Origin: Leptospirillum sp.
Lineage (GTDB): Bacteria; Nitrospirota; Leptospirillia; Leptospirillales; Leptospirillaceae
Reading direction: 5' to 3'
DNA length: 64,000 bases
Assembly (NCBI GenBank): GCA_027315205.1
Contig: DAHUYM010000006.1
Span: forward strand, 1 to 64,000
Notes under the pieces: generated by a model
The model's database searches: none
What the model saw: the letters and a program-made list of their open reading frames with translations, nothing else
Told to the model about the DNA's origin: nothing
Program-made: the position numbers and the translations under genes
Shown here: piece by piece, positions 42,834 through 53,456 of the stretch
Layout: every line of letters starts with the position of its first letter
How positions within the stretch are numbered: position 1 is the first letter of the stretch

Positions 42834-44105
42834 CTAGCGGTCGCACTCTCCCATCACGATATCGTAAGTTCCAAATATCGTGATGATGTCCGCGATCATG
42901 TATCCTTTCGCCATATGGTCGAAAGCCCCCATATGCACGAAAGACGGAGCGCGGATCTTCATCCGGTAGGGTTTTCCGGAACCATCGCTCACGATATAGA
43001 AACCCAATTCTCCTTTCGGGGTTTCCGTACCGCAATACGTGTCCCCGGGAGGAACCTTGAAGCCCTGGACAACCAGAAGAAAATGGTGAATCAGGGCTTC
43101 CATATTGTGCATGACCGTTCCTTTTTCGGGGAACGAGACCTTGTGGTCGTCGGTCAGGAAACGCCCCTTCGGCAACTTGTCGAGACATTGCCGTATGATA
43201 CTGGCGCTTTGACGCAATTCCTCGATTCGGATCCAGTACCGGTCGTAAATGTCCCCGTTCTGACCGACCGGAACATCAAAATCAACCTGATCATAGACCG
43301 CATAGGGCTCGATCTTGCGAAGATCGTAGGGTATTCCCGAACCCCTGAGGGTCGGACCCGACAACCCGAAATTCACCGCGTCCTCTGCTGTAACGACGGC
43401 AATATTCTTGGTGCGGGCGAGCCAAATCCGGTTGTGTTCGAGAAGGGTGTTGTATTCCTTAATGTTCCCGTCGAACGCGTCGACAAACCGGTAAAGGGTA
43501 TCAACCACGCTCTGAGGCATGTCCGAATCAACCCCGCCCACCCGGTAGTAATTGGTCGTCAATCGGGCTCCGCACAGAACTTCGAAAAGGTCGAGAAGAA
43601 CCTCCCTCTCGCGAAACGTGTAGAAGAAGACGCTCATGGCACCGATATCGAGCGCTTGCGTCCCCAGCCAGAACAGATGATTCACGATTCTCTGCATTTC
43701 GGCCACAATAGTGCGTATAAATTCGGCCCTCTCGGGGACCTTCAGCTGAAGGAGCTTTTCAACCGTTCGGACGAAGGCATAATTGTTGGCCATGGCCGAA
43801 ACATAATCGAGCCGGTCGGTAAGGGGAATAATCTGGTTGTACGTCCGATATTCGGCGATCTTTTCGGTACCGCGGTGCAGATAACCCAAATCCGGGACCG
43901 ATCGCTTGATCCTTTCCCCATCCAGGTCCAGCAGGACGCGCAGCACCCCATGTGTGCTGGGATGCTGGGGGCCCATGTTCAGAAGAAACTGGTCGGTCTG
44001 GATCGAGGAATCCAGATTTTGGAGAACCGCCTGTCGCAAGTTGCTCAGGACAATTTCTTTTCTCTGGATATCTTCGGTGACACCTGTCCTATTTTCCGTT
44101 TCCAA
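42834..44105 (-). CDS. nuoD: Complex I subunit NuoD
   Basis: This 49-kDa subunit forms the quinone-binding site with NuoB. The 423-residue protein carries the conserved MGPQHPSTHGVLR segment with its quinone-site His, followed by YLHRGTEKIAE and LDYVSAM, and ends with the IFGTYDIVMGECDR C-terminus typical of the family. It is separate from nuoC, not fused. Confidence 0.97.
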   Translation of the reverse strand: METENRTGVTEDIQRKEIVLSNLRQAVLQNLDSSIQTDQFLLNMGPQHPSTHGVLRVLLDLDGERIKRSVPDLGYLHRGTEKIAEYRTYNQIIPLTDRLDYVSAMANNYAFVRTVEKLLQLKVPERAEFIRTIVAEMQRIVNHLFWLGTQALDIGAMSVFFYTFREREVLLDLFEVLCGARLTTNYYRVGGVDSDMPQSVVDTLYRFVDAFDGNIKEYNTLLEHNRIWLARTKNIAVVTAEDAVNFGLSGPTLRGSGIPYDLRKIEPYAVYDQVDFDVPVGQNGDIYDRYWIRIEELRQSASIIRQCLDKLPKGRFLTDDHKVSFPEKGTVMHNMEALIHHFLLVVQGFKVPPGDTYCGTETPKGELGFYIVSDGSGKPYRMKIRAPSFVHMGAFDHMAKGYMIADIITIFGTYDIVMGECDR

Positions 44106-44164
44106 AATCGTCTACTCCCCGATCGAAATAAGATCCGACAATACGAAATCAGAACCTAGAAAAC

Positions 44165-44713
44165 TCAGGCTGGCAATGATGGTCCGGGACCGGCCATGCC
44201 CTCCAATGAACCGGATCCCCCCTGAAACTTGGGAACGAAGGAAAAGTTATCCCTCCATCCCTTGCCGATCAGCGGAAAATCTTTCCTCAAGGGGAATCCC
44301 TCGTCGTAATCGTCCGGCATCAGAATCCGGCGGAGATCGGGGTGTCCACGGAACTGGATCCCCATCATGTCATAGACTTCTCTCTCCATGAATTCCGCCC
44401 CCCGCCAGATCGAAACAACCGAATCGACGACAGGACTGTCTTCCGTCACGCGGATCTTGACCATAATCCGGTGCCGTCTGGGAATCGAATAGAAGATGTA
44501 CACCACCTCAAAGCGTTCAGGTTCGGCAGGGTAGTCAACTGAAGTCACATCGACGATGTAATCGTAATCAAATTCGGGATCATCATGAAGAGCCCGAAAC
44601 ACATCGAGCGCACCGTCGGCCTTGAGATACACGGACAGATCGCCCAAAGCCTCACGTGACCCGAGGATCGTCTGGGGGAAACGGCTTTCAAGGGATTCAA
44701 CGGTAGGATGCAT
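44165..44713 (-). CDS. nuoC: Complex I subunit NuoC
   Basis: This 30-kDa subunit has 182 residues and the family signature ERE-x-YDMMGIQFRGHPDLRRILMPDD, followed by GFPLRKDFPL. It stabilises the NuoB-NuoD region of the peripheral arm. The gene lies 5 bases after nuoB. Confidence 0.96.
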   Translation of the reverse strand: MHPTVESLESRFPQTILGSREALGDLSVYLKADGALDVFRALHDDPEFDYDYIVDVTSVDYPAEPERFEVVYIFYSIPRRHRIMVKIRVTEDSPVVDSVVSIWRGAEFMEREVYDMMGIQFRGHPDLRRILMPDDYDEGFPLRKDFPLIGKGWRDNFSFVPKFQGGSGSLEGMAGPGPSLPA

Positions 44714-44718
44714 GGCCC

Positions 44719-45255
44719 CTAGCTCCCCTTCGTCGTCTGCACAGAGCCCACAGGAAAGCTCCCCGGGAAAATGGGGCGATCCTGCATGATCTTTTCCTGA
44801 AGCTTCATAAGACCATCCAAAAGAGCTTCAGGCCGCGGCGGACATCCAGGCACATACACATCGACGGGGATGAGTCGATCGACACCCTGCACAACGCTGT
44901 AGCTATCGTAAATATTTCCTGACGTCGCACAGGAGCCCATGGCGATTACATAACGGGGTTCCGGCATCTGGTCGTATATTTTCCTGACAACCGGAGCCAT
45001 CTTCCGCGTGAGCGTTCCCGCGACGATCATGAGATCCGACTGCCGGGGCGAAGCTCGAAAGACACCGGCACCGAACCGGTCGATGTCGAAACGGGATGCC
45101 ACTGCGCCCATCATTTCTATCGCACAGCAGGCAAGCCCGAACGTCATCGGCCAGAGCGCCGATTTCCTGGACCAGTTGATCAGTTCATTGACGGCATCCT
45201 GGAGCCGCATGGTTACGACGGAAAGCTCACCGTCCTTCTGGTGCATCAATCCCAT
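44719..45255 (-). CDS. nuoB: Complex I subunit NuoB
   Basis: NuoB carries cluster N2, the last 4Fe-4S centre before quinone. All ligands are visible: the adjacent cysteines in [11 protein letters not shown], one in MGSCATSG and one in [12 protein letters not shown] 45255 (GLMHQKDG start) is chosen because AAGGAGG lies 7 bases upstream; it overlaps the nuoA stop. ATG 45276 and ATG 45246 are alternatives. The protein has about 178 residues. Confidence 0.96.
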   Translation of the reverse strand: MGLMHQKDGELSVVTMRLQDAVNELINWSRKSALWPMTFGLACCAIEMMGAVASRFDIDRFGAGVFRASPRQSDLMIVAGTLTRKMAPVVRKIYDQMPEPRYVIAMGSCATSGNIYDSYSVVQGVDRLIPVDVYVPGCPPRPEALLDGLMKLQEKIMQDRPIFPGSFPVGSVQTTKGS

Positions 45256-45617
45256 TCCAGGGCCTCCTTCTTCCATGCATACACATATCCGACCAGAAGA
45301 ATGAAAATGAATATCATCATCTCCACGAATCCGAACAGACCAAGTCGCTCAAAATTAACGGCCCACGGGTACAGGAAGACCACCTCCACGTCAAAAACCA
45401 GAAAAAGCATTGCGATGACATAGTAGCGGATCGAAAAGCGTTCCCGGGCATCGTTGATGGGAGGAACCCCGCATTCGTAGGGGGCGTTCTTGTCCTTATA
45501 GGGATTTCTCGGTCGGATCAGCTTTCCGACGGAAAGGGTAATCCCTCCGAAGCCGATGGCGACCAGGAGAAAAATAAGGATAGGGAGATAGTGTTCAGGA
45601 TGGGACAGTGAAAACAT
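45246..45617 (-). CDS. nuoA: Complex I subunit NuoA
   Basis: This small membrane subunit has three helices, 123 residues and the conserved loop YECGVPP followed by [30 protein letters not shown] 45617 is chosen because GGAGG lies 7 bases upstream; ATG 45644 has no ribosome site. It is the first gene of the nuo operon. Confidence 0.95.
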   Translation of the reverse strand: MFSLSHPEHYLPILIFLLVAIGFGGITLSVGKLIRPRNPYKDKNAPYECGVPPINDARERFSIRYYVIAMLFLVFDVEVVFLYPWAVNFERLGLFGFVEMMIFIFILLVGYVYAWKKEALEWD

Positions 45618-45681
45618 CCTTAGGCCTCCAAAGGCATTTTTCACAGAGTATCTTCGCCCATTATGAAATGAAGTGTTCTAC

Positions 45682-45710
45682 ATTGTATGAAGGGAAGGCC
45701 TGATTGTCAA
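45682..45710 (-). promoter_or_regulatory. Strong sigma70-type promoter of the nuo operon
   Basis: On the minus strand a perfect TTGACA (45705-45710) and TACAAT (45682-45687) are spaced by 17 bases. Transcription would start near 45675, about 58 bases before nuoA. This is the best consensus promoter in the window and suggests high basal expression of complex I and the genes behind it. Confidence 0.8.
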
Positions 45711-45768
45711 TAAGAAATGCCTCTAAATCGGGGAGGATTTGGACGGGAATTGTTCGTTTTAGATACCG

Positions 45769-45804
45769 AAAAAAAAGACTCCCTGTCAGATATTTTGTCC
45801 AGGG
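45769..45804 (-). terminator. Probable terminator of secA
   Basis: On the minus strand, right after the secA stop, CCCTG and CAGGG (45781-45804) can pair around a 14-base loop and are followed after AGTC by eight T residues. The loop is large, so the hairpin is weaker than usual, but the position suits the end of the rny-secA gene group. Confidence 0.5.
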
Positions 45805-48531
45805 TCACACGCCGTGACATTTTTTGTATTTTTTTCCGCTTCCACAAGGACATGGGTCGTTCCTCCCTGGCTTTTTCTGGACATGAACCGGCTGGATCGA
45901 CAAAGCGTCATCATTCAGGTTCACCGGAAAACCGCCGGGCAGTCCCTGGGAAGTAACCGGACCGAACAGTTCCGCATCTCCAGGACCGGAAAACAACATC
46001 TCCGCCGGATGCAAGTAGTTCAGCGCTCCAAGGTCGGGCTCCTCGGGTAAACCCACCTGTTCTTCCACTTCCCGTGCATTCCCGACAAGCAGAACCACAT
46101 TTTCACGGACCTGCCAGATGAATTGCTCGAACAGCTGGAACCCTTCCCTCCGATATTCGACCAGTGGATCTTTCTGCCCGTATCCCCTAAGGCCAATCCC
46201 TTCCTTAAGATGGTCCATGTTCAGAAGATGTTCCTTCCACTGGTTGTCCAGATTCTGCAGAATCAGGAAACGGACAATGGCCCAGAAGGTTTCCTTGCCG
46301 AAGTCGTTTTCACGCTGCCCGAGAAAAACCAAGTAAGCATCGTATACGGATTCCTTGAGAGCCAATATTCCCATGTCTTTCAAGTTTTCGGGATCCAACG
46401 GGAATCCGACCTTTTCGCTTACCCCGGCAACCAGGCCTTCGATGTCCCATGTTTCCGGATATTGGTCCTCCGGGGCGAACTCCATCACGAGGGTGTTCAG
46501 AACATCCTGGCCCCATTCGGTCAAAAGTTCCGGAAGCTCTTCATTTTTCAGAACCCTCCGGCGAAGCTCGTAAAAAATCAGCCTTTGCTGATTCATGACG
46601 TCGTCATATTCCAGAAGCTGTTTCCGTACGTCGAAGTGATAAGCCTCGACTTTTTTCTGGGCGTTTTCAATCGCCTTTGTGACGAATCCGTGCTCGATCG
46701 GAACCCCTTCTTCGACTCCAAGGCGATCCATGAGGCCTTTGATCCTGTCCGCGCCGAAGATACGGAGAAGGTCATCCTCCAGAGACAGGTAGAACCTCGA
46801 AGACCCCGGATCGCCCTGACGACCCGACCGTCCACGAAGCTGGTTATCGATACGGCGGCTTTCATGCCGCTCCGTTCCAATGATATGGAGCCCGCCCCTC
46901 TGGACGACTTCATTTCTCTCGGTGACCAGCGTATGGTCAAGATCCTGCCGGATCATCGGAATTTCCTCTTGGGAAGGGATTTCGTTCCGGTTTGCCCGTT
47001 CCTGGAGAAGCGCCTTCATCAAAAAGTCCGCGTTTCCTCCAAGCACGATGTCGGTTCCCCTTCCGGCCATGTTCGTTGCGATCGTGACCATTCCCCTGCG
47101 TCCGGCCTGAGCGACGATCTCGGCTTCCAACTCGTGGAATTTGGCATTGAGAACCTTATGGGGGATTCCCGACGCCTTGAGGAGCGAGGAGAGGTACTCC
47201 GACTTCTCGATCGATACGGTTCCCACAAGAACTGGTTGATCCTTCTGGTGCCTATCCCGGATGTCATCGACAATCGCATGGAATTTCTCTTTATGGGTCC
47301 GATAAATCTGGTCGGGAAGGTCTTCTCGGATCATGTTCCTATGCGTTGGAACAACAATGACATCGAGATTGTAAATCTTGTGGAACTCCTGAGCCTCGGT
47401 ATCCGCGGTTCCGGTCATGCCGGAAAGCTTCGAATACATCCGGAAATAGTTCTGGAATGTGATTGTCGCCAGAGTTTGATTTTCCATCTCGATCTTGACT
47501 TTTTCCTTGGCCTCGACGGCTTGGTGAAGCCCTTCTCCCCATCTGCGGCCCGGCATCAGACGTCCGGTGAATTCGTCCACGATGAGAACCTCACCATTCT
47601 TGACCACATAATCGACATCCCGGCGATAGATGTGATGCGCCTTGAGAGCCTGCAAGATATGGTGGAACCAACTGATATTGGCGACATCATAGAGGTTTCC
47701 GACCCCAAGCAACTCTTCGACGACATTATTCCCATCTTCGGTCAGGGCCACCGTTTTCAACTTCTCGTCGATCTTGAAATGAACGTCCCGGAAGAGGTTT
47801 GGCATGATACGGTCGACCCGGTAATAGAGATCGGTCGATTCTTCCGAAGGACCAGAAATAATGAGAGGTGTGCGGGCTTCGTCGATCAGGATGCTGTCGA
47901 CTTCGTCGACAATCGCGAAATTGAGATCCCTCTGGACGAACTGGTCCGATTCGTATTTCATGTTGTCCCGAAGGTAATCGAACCCGAATTCGTTATTGGT
48001 TCCGTAAGTTATATCCGCGGAATAGGCCTCTTTTCTCTCCATGTCGGGCAGATCATGCTGAATCAGACCCGTTCTGAGACCAAGAAAACCATAAAGCCGA
48101 CCCATCCATTCGGAGTCGCGCCGTGCGAGATAATCGTTTACCGTCACGACATGGACTCCCTTTCCTTCGAGGGCGTTCAGGTAGACCGGAAGCGTTGCGA
48201 CGAGGGTTTTACCTTCCCCCGTCTTCATTTCGGCAATACGACCTTCGTGGAGAACGATCCCGCCAAGCATCTGGACATCGAAATGCCTCATGCCCAAAAC
48301 TCTCCGGCTCGCTTCCCTGGCCACGGCAAAGGCTTCGGGCAGAATCGAATCGAGAGATTCACCCTTGGAAATCCGGGAACGGAACTCTGCCGTCTTCTCC
48401 CTAAGACCTTCGTCGGAAAGGGACGCGGTCTGGGTGTCCAGTCCGTTGATCACGTCGACGACCCCTGCCATGCGTTTCAATTCCCGGGAATTCCGGCTCG
48501 GGAAAAGCGATGAAAACATCTCTTTCAACAT
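45805..48531 (-). CDS. secA: Preprotein translocase ATPase SecA
   Basis: SecA drives export of unfolded proteins through SecYEG. With the chosen start ([16 protein letters not shown] 48531 after AAGGAG) it has 908 residues. Motifs seen are MKTGEGKTL (Walker A), VDEVDSIL (Walker B), the preprotein cross-linking domain, [10 protein letters not shown] and [10 protein letters not shown] in the second ATPase domain. The C-terminal zinc site is [17 protein letters not shown] 28-residue in-frame extension upstream has no family support. The gene follows the M23 peptidase closely. Confidence 0.97.
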   Translation of the reverse strand: MLKEMFSSLFPSRNSRELKRMAGVVDVINGLDTQTASLSDEGLREKTAEFRSRISKGESLDSILPEAFAVAREASRRVLGMRHFDVQMLGGIVLHEGRIAEMKTGEGKTLVATLPVYLNALEGKGVHVVTVNDYLARRDSEWMGRLYGFLGLRTGLIQHDLPDMERKEAYSADITYGTNNEFGFDYLRDNMKYESDQFVQRDLNFAIVDEVDSILIDEARTPLIISGPSEESTDLYYRVDRIMPNLFRDVHFKIDEKLKTVALTEDGNNVVEELLGVGNLYDVANISWFHHILQALKAHHIYRRDVDYVVKNGEVLIVDEFTGRLMPGRRWGEGLHQAVEAKEKVKIEMENQTLATITFQNYFRMYSKLSGMTGTADTEAQEFHKIYNLDVIVVPTHRNMIREDLPDQIYRTHKEKFHAIVDDIRDRHQKDQPVLVGTVSIEKSEYLSSLLKASGIPHKVLNAKFHELEAEIVAQAGRRGMVTIATNMAGRGTDIVLGGNADFLMKALLQERANRNEIPSQEEIPMIRQDLDHTLVTERNEVVQRGGLHIIGTERHESRRIDNQLRGRSGRQGDPGSSRFYLSLEDDLLRIFGADRIKGLMDRLGVEEGVPIEHGFVTKAIENAQKKVEAYHFDVRKQLLEYDDVMNQQRLIFYELRRRVLKNEELPELLTEWGQDVLNTLVMEFAPEDQYPETWDIEGLVAGVSEKVGFPLDPENLKDMGILALKESVYDAYLVFLGQRENDFGKETFWAIVRFLILQNLDNQWKEHLLNMDHLKEGIGLRGYGQKDPLVEYRREGFQLFEQFIWQVRENVVLLVGNAREVEEQVGLPEEPDLGALNYLHPAEMLFSGPGDAELFGPVTSQGLPGGFPVNLNDDALSIQPVHVQKKPGRNDPCPCGSGKKYKKCHGV

Positions 48532-48556
48532 ACCAATCGGCTCCTTGCCCCTTCTG

Positions 48557-49483
48557 TCATCCTTTTGCTGAACCGGCCCGGTCAACGAACGGACCCGGAT
48601 CGATCGGAAGGCCAAAATAACGGATTTCGAAATGAAGGTGCGGTCCGTTCGTCAATCCCGACATCCCCACCACTCCGAGAGTCGATCCTTTTTCGACACT
48701 ATCCCCGGCGGACACGTTGATCCGACCCAGATGGGCATAAAGGGAGGTGACGCCAAGGCCATGATAAAGAAGAACATAGTTACCGTAGTCCGGGGCGTTT
48801 CCTGTCTTGACGACATATCCCGAAGCCGTAGCCTTTACGGGCATTCCCTCTATCTGAGCGATATCGATGCCGGGATGGAACTCCTCGCCGGCCCCCAAAG
48901 GACTCAAACGGCGACCGAACGGGGAAGTCTCCCACCCAAGAATCGGGGGTTCCCAACGCGTTTCACGCTGAAAAGCATCGCCCAAAAACATTCCGGAACC
49001 CGTTCCTGAAGGTAAGGACGAAGGAGTGACAGAAGGGTCATCCATCGACATTTTCCGGGTCGCATCTGGGGTCGGGGGAACCGGATTCTTCGGGTTCGCC
49101 CCCGGAGAAGGAACAGGAGGAGTGGCCGGGGCAGGAGGGGCTTTCGGTTTTTCGGCCGGAGGACCTTCTTTCCCCGATGTCATCTGTCGGACCTGTCCGT
49201 CCAACAGGTTCACTTCGGACAACTGCGCCTCCAAGCTTTCGAGTTCCTTCCTGTAACGATCCAGATGAACTTTCTGTTCACGGGTCTCCTTGACAAGTTG
49301 GCGGTAGGTCACGAATTTTCGGGCTTCATAGGCATAGAAGAATCCGAGACCGATCCCCCCGATCACACAAAGAGTCCCGATGGCAAAAAAAGCGTGAAAC
49401 AACCAGCGGGGAAGCGTCCATTGCTTCGCTTTTTCCGTCGGCCCCGCCATGAATGTGATCGTAACCGTCTTCTTGAGTCTCAT
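48557..49483 (-). CDS. Membrane-anchored M23 family peptidase
   Basis: This is probably a cell-wall endopeptidase, or a regulator of one. The roughly 308-residue protein has a membrane segment (about 28-50), a coiled coil (about 55-100), a Pro/Ala-rich linker (about 105-165) and a C-terminal peptidase M23 (LytM) domain. The zinc ligands are present: HPGIDIA (His, Asp) and HLHFE (His), plus HLG earlier. It therefore looks active. ATG 49483 follows GGAGG and overlaps the cutA stop by ATGA. A SpoIIQ/NlpD-like role in division or morphogenesis is possible. Confidence 0.88.
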   Translation of the reverse strand: MRLKKTVTITFMAGPTEKAKQWTLPRWLFHAFFAIGTLCVIGGIGLGFFYAYEARKFVTYRQLVKETREQKVHLDRYRKELESLEAQLSEVNLLDGQVRQMTSGKEGPPAEKPKAPPAPATPPVPSPGANPKNPVPPTPDATRKMSMDDPSVTPSSLPSGTGSGMFLGDAFQRETRWEPPILGWETSPFGRRLSPLGAGEEFHPGIDIAQIEGMPVKATASGYVVKTGNAPDYGNYVLLYHGLGVTSLYAHLGRINVSAGDSVEKGSTLGVVGMSGLTNGPHLHFEIRYFGLPIDPGPFVDRAGSAKG

Positions 49484-49842
49484 CGGTTTTCCTCCGGACC
49501 GGTTCCGGATCGAGGGCGGGAACGGTCTTTCGATGCTGTCATGACAACCCATTCGAGGTAGTCAGGGTTCCCGTCCGACACAGGCCAGATCAAGATTTCC
49601 GGAACGGTGTACGGGTGCCCTTTCCGAATCCGGTCCACAAGGGCCTTCCGATCCCGGTCGGGGGCCTTCAGTATCACATTCACCTCCGCATCGCGAACCG
49701 TTTTTCCCTCCCATGCATACAGTGAGATGCCCGCAGGGAGAATATGACCGCAGGCAACCCATTTTTCTTCAACGAGAGCGAGAACAAGAGATTCGGCTTC
49801 CTCTGGATCGGGGTGGGAGAACAGAACAACGACGACACTCAT
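49480..49842 (-). CDS. cutA: CutA-like divalent cation tolerance protein
   Basis: CutA proteins are small trimers linked to divalent metal tolerance, with an unclear molecular role. The 120-residue protein shows VACGHILPAGISLYAWEGK (the VAACVNI...S.Y.WEGK motif) and HPYTVPEI, the two family signatures. The start at ATG 49842 overlaps the epimerase stop by ATGA; an ATG at 49863 would add seven residues. The C-terminal tail is somewhat longer than usual. Confidence 0.9.
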   Translation of the reverse strand: MSVVVVLFSHPDPEEAESLVLALVEEKWVACGHILPAGISLYAWEGKTVRDAEVNVILKAPDRDRKALVDRIRKGHPYTVPEILIWPVSDGNPDYLEWVVMTASKDRSRPRSGTGPEENR

Positions 49843-50774
49843 CCGACCCATCTCCGAAACCATTCAATGGTTTTCCGAATCCCTTCTTCTATTGGAACTT
49901 CGGGCTCCCACCCGGTCGCATCAGACAATTTCCTGTGGGAGAAAATCCTCTTGTTCGTGTTCGAAAGATAGCGCCCTTCATACAAGTAGTCGCAGGACGA
50001 TCCCATGATGGAACGAAAGATCGTGAATACGTCCCTCTCGCTGACCTCTTTACCCGCACCCATATGGAATAGGCCTTCCAGCTGCATCCGGATCACGCAG
50101 GCGATCCCTTCGACCGCATCGTCCAGATAAAGGAAATCCCTTGTCCGACCCCCGTTTCCTGTCAGCTTGGGCAACGAACGCGAGTCCTTCGAAAGAAAAT
50201 CCCTGGCCCAGGCGGCAAAAATCCCGGCCTCTCCATCCATTCCTTGTCCAGGTCCATAGACAGGAGAGATCCTGAGGATCGAAAATGGCATCCTGAGTTT
50301 TCGGGCGTAAAGAGAAAGATATGATTCCGCAAGAAGATGGGAAGCCCCATAAGGGTTGTCGGGATCCGGCCGGTCCTTTTCTTCAATCGGTTCTTTGGTT
50401 TCTCCGCCAAAAGCCTCCCCCGTCGAAATGAGAACGAAATGTCCCGGGGGCTGAGCCTCTAGGGCGACCAAAGTTTCGAGGATCGTACCTCCGGTCCGGG
50501 AGAGATCGGTTTCCGGATCTTTCCAGCCCAAATCAGGATCGGGCTGCCCCGCTACATAAACGAACACGTCAGGACGGTAGGCCTTTAACGTCTTTTGAAC
50601 AAATCGGCCCGATGAAAGATCGCCTTTCTCGAACGCGAACCGGTCGCTCTTGATCCTCAAGGGGTGCCCGCTCGAGAGGTTGTCGACCGAAGTCACCCAA
50701 AAACCATGTGAAACCAGGCTTGTCGCAAGGGCCGATCCGATAAATCCGCACCCGCCCCCGATCATGACCTTCAA
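49839..50774 (-). CDS. NAD-dependent epimerase/dehydratase family protein (active-site Lys replaced by His)
   Basis: The 311-residue extended short-chain dehydrogenase has the N-terminal nucleotide motif GGGCGFIG and Asp31 for NAD. The usual Y-x3-K catalytic motif reads YGASH (near residue 146), with His in place of Lys. The preceding serine region is STGEAFGG. Substrates of such enzymes are usually nucleotide sugars. The loss of Lys, which normally lowers the Tyr pKa, suggests altered or no redox activity. It overlaps tlyA by ATGA and cutA by ATGA. Confidence 0.85.
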   Translation of the reverse strand: MKVMIGGGCGFIGSALATSLVSHGFWVTSVDNLSSGHPLRIKSDRFAFEKGDLSSGRFVQKTLKAYRPDVFVYVAGQPDPDLGWKDPETDLSRTGGTILETLVALEAQPPGHFVLISTGEAFGGETKEPIEEKDRPDPDNPYGASHLLAESYLSLYARKLRMPFSILRISPVYGPGQGMDGEAGIFAAWARDFLSKDSRSLPKLTGNGGRTRDFLYLDDAVEGIACVIRMQLEGLFHMGAGKEVSERDVFTIFRSIMGSSCDYLYEGRYLSNTNKRIFSHRKLSDATGWEPEVPIEEGIRKTIEWFRRWVG

Positions 50775-51538
50775 AGGATCGTCTCCACGGCTTCCGTTAT
50801 GTCACGACGGGATACCCGGAACCATAGAAAATACTCCTGGTTTCCCCTCCGCCCCGTGATCGGCGAAGGAACGATCCCCCGGATCCGGTTCCCCTTTTCC
50901 GACATATAACGAACATAGTCACCCAGGAGGGTCCGTACAAGGACCGGATCCCTGACCACCCCCCCCTTCCCGACCCGTTTCGGACCCGCTTCGAACTGAG
51001 GCTTGAAAAGCGGCAAAAAAAATCCTCCCCGTTTCAATAGACCCATAACTGTTTCGGTCACTTTCCGGAGCGAAATGAATGAAAGATCCGCCACAACCCC
51101 CGAAATCGGACCGGAAGGCATCCAGTCACCGGGCCACCGGGCATTGACCCCTTCCAGGAGAACAACCCTCGGATCATCCCTCAGACGAGAATCAAGCTGG
51201 GAATGTCCGACATCGACGGCCCACACCTTGTTCGCTCCATGCGACAAGAGACAATGGGTGAAGCCCCCGGTCGAGGCGCCCAAATCGACGATGCCACCGG
51301 ATCCCAAGCTTAGGCGGAAGAAATCCAGGGCACCCTCGAGCTTTTCGCCACCCCTACTGACGTACGCCGGCCGACCCGTATCCGGAACCAGGCCAACCGA
51401 ATCGAAGTCCGCCTGAACTGAAGGCTTTAATCGGGCAATCCCATTGACCAGGACTCTTCCCGCATGGATCAACTCCAGCGCTTTTTCCCGAGATGAGGCC
51501 CATCCCTTCAAGACAACGAGTTGGTCTATCCTTTTCAT
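50771..51538 (-). CDS. tlyA: TlyA-family rRNA 2'-O-methyltransferase (hemolysin A homologue)
   Basis: The 255-residue protein has an N-terminal S4 RNA-binding domain (about 1-60) and an FtsJ-type methyltransferase domain with the SAM motif IVDLGASTGGFTHCLL and the VADLSFISL segment. TlyA proteins methylate cytidines in 16S and sometimes 23S rRNA; a hemolysin role is historical. It lies 22 bases after dxs and overlaps the epimerase gene. Confidence 0.93.
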   Translation of the reverse strand: MKRIDQLVVLKGWASSREKALELIHAGRVLVNGIARLKPSVQADFDSVGLVPDTGRPAYVSRGGEKLEGALDFFRLSLGSGGIVDLGASTGGFTHCLLSHGANKVWAVDVGHSQLDSRLRDDPRVVLLEGVNARWPGDWMPSGPISGVVADLSFISLRKVTETVMGLLKRGGFFLPLFKPQFEAGPKRVGKGGVVRDPVLVRTLLGDYVRYMSEKGNRIRGIVPSPITGRRGNQEYFLWFRVSRRDITEAVETIL

Positions 51539-51560
51539 GGTCCGGATTTTTGGGGGGATA

Positions 51561-53456
51561 TCAAACCGGGGTCGCCTCCAGCCAGGTTCTCAGGGTCTGG
51601 GCGACATCGGGAGGTGTCAGACCGATGGAAGCCTTTAATATCTTCGGGGCTCCATGTTCCACGTAATGATCGGGGATCCCGATCATCCGGCATTGCACTT
51701 TTCGACTCTGTCCGGACGCGGCGAGCCATTCCAGTACCGCCGAGCCGAATCCGCCCATCAGAACCCCCTCTTCCAGGGTCACGATGTGGGTATACCTTTC
51801 GGCTACTGATGACAAAAGGCCCGTATCCAGAGGTTTGGCAAATCGCATATTCACAACTCCGGCAGAAATACCTTCGGCGGAAAGGATCCCGGCGGCTTCT
51901 GTGGCGACCGACACCATCGATCCATACGCCAAGAGGCAGATATCCCTCCCTTCGGCCAAGACTTCCGCCGAACCGATCGGAATCCGGCGAAATTCCGGAT
52001 CGATCGGCACCCCGAGTCCTTCTCCCCTGGGATAACGGACGGCGATCGGACCGTCGTGGGACAAAGCCGTAAAGAGCATGTGACGGAGTTCGTTTTCGTC
52101 TTTTGGAGCCATCACAACCATGTTCGGGATATGACGGAGATAGGCGATATCGAATACTCCATGATGCGTCGGGCCATCTTCGCCGACGAGCCCCCCTCTG
52201 TCGAGCGCAAAGACAACGGGTAGATTCTGGAGACAGATATCGTGTACCAGCTGGTCGTAAGCCCTCTGGAGGAACGTCGAATAGATTGCTGCGACGGGCC
52301 GGATACCCTGGGCCGCCATTCCTCCTGCAAGGGCGACGGCATGCTGTTCGGCGATCCCGACATCGACAAACCTTTCAGGAAAGGTCTTCTGAAACTCGGT
52401 CAAACCGGTCCCCTCAGGCATCGCCGCCGTAATCGCAAAAAGATGGGGAAACCGGCGTCCCAGCTCAACCAAGGCCTGGCCAAAAATCTTCGTATAGGTC
52501 GGCTTTCCACCGGATTTTTTCCGAAACTCACCGGTCTCTACATCAAATGGTGTCACACCGTGAAACACGACGGGATTCTTTTCGGCTGGGGGGTACCCCT
52601 TCCCCTTGACCGTCAGGACATGAAGGAGGATCGGGCCCTTCTGCACTTTAAGATTTGAAAGGGTACTCAACAGCAAAGGAAGGTCATGCCCATCGATGGG
52701 ACCGACATATTGGAAACCCATTTCTTCGAACAGGACGCCCGGCCGAGAAATCATTCCGACCATGGATTCATGCGCCGCCTGGACAATCCTGACCATCGGT
52801 TCGCCGATCACAGGAATTTCGCGCACCAATCCTGCCGTTTTTCGCCTCAAGCCCCTATAACGGGGATCCGAGGTGATCCGCGCAAGATAATCGGACAGCG
52901 CCCCGACATTTTCGGAAATGGACATTTCATTATCGTTCAAGACCACGAGAAGATTTTTCTTACGGGCACCGGCCTGGTTCAATCCTTCCATCGCCATGCC
53001 CGCAGTCAGGGATCCGTCGCCGACAACAGCGACGACCCGATACTCTTCTTCTCTCAGGTCTCTGGCCTCGACCATACCGAGCGCAACCGAAATGGCTGTT
53101 CCGGCATGTCCGGCCGAAAAAGCGTCGTGAAGGCTTTCCTCCCGCTTCGGGAATCCGGCGAGACCCTGCCACTGGCGAATTGTCGAAAGCTTATCGAGGC
53201 GTCCCGTCAACATCTTGTGAGGATAGGCCTGATGGCCCACATCCCAAACGATACGATCACGCGTGGTGTCGTAAAGCCGATGCAAGGCGATCGTCAGTTC
53301 GACAACACCCAGTCCACCGCCGAAATGCCCCCCGACGTCGGAGAGAACCCGGATCATCTCTTCCCGGATTTCTCCGGCGAGGAGGACAAGTTCCCTTTCC
53401 GAAAGTTTCTTCACGTCCTGAGGGCCGGATACGCGGCCCAAAATCTCTCCCATCAA
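51561..53456 (-). CDS. dxs: 1-deoxy-D-xylulose-5-phosphate synthase
   Basis: Dxs condenses pyruvate and glyceraldehyde 3-phosphate in the first step of the MEP isoprenoid pathway. The 631-residue protein has the thiamine diphosphate motif GDGSLTAGMAMEGLNQAG. It also has DNEMSISENVGALSDYL, GPIDGHDLP and the transketolase C-half segments IAEQHAVALAGGMA and DRGGLVGEDGPTHHG. It overlaps ispA by ATGA, linking early isoprenoid supply to prenyl elongation. Confidence 0.97.
   Translation of the reverse strand: MMGEILGRVSGPQDVKKLSERELVLLAGEIREEMIRVLSDVGGHFGGGLGVVELTIALHRLYDTTRDRIVWDVGHQAYPHKMLTGRLDKLSTIRQWQGLAGFPKREESLHDAFSAGHAGTAISVALGMVEARDLREEEYRVVAVVGDGSLTAGMAMEGLNQAGARKKNLLVVLNDNEMSISENVGALSDYLARITSDPRYRGLRRKTAGLVREIPVIGEPMVRIVQAAHESMVGMISRPGVLFEEMGFQYVGPIDGHDLPLLLSTLSNLKVQKGPILLHVLTVKGKGYPPAEKNPVVFHGVTPFDVETGEFRKKSGGKPTYTKIFGQALVELGRRFPHLFAITAAMPEGTGLTEFQKTFPERFVDVGIAEQHAVALAGGMAAQGIRPVAAIYSTFLQRAYDQLVHDICLQNLPVVFALDRGGLVGEDGPTHHGVFDIAYLRHIPNMVVMAPKDENELRHMLFTALSHDGPIAVRYPRGEGLGVPIDPEFRRIPIGSAEVLAEGRDICLLAYGSMVSVATEAAGILSAEGISAGVVNMRFAKPLDTGLLSSVAERYTHIVTLEEGVLMGGFGSAVLEWLAASGQSRKVQCRMIGIPDHYVEHGAPKILKASIGLTPPDVAQTLRTWLEATPV

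Noticed and set aside
46123-48513. 796-codon plus-strand frame
   Set aside because: Antisense shadow of secA, which has all family motifs; large open antisense frames are common in this base composition.
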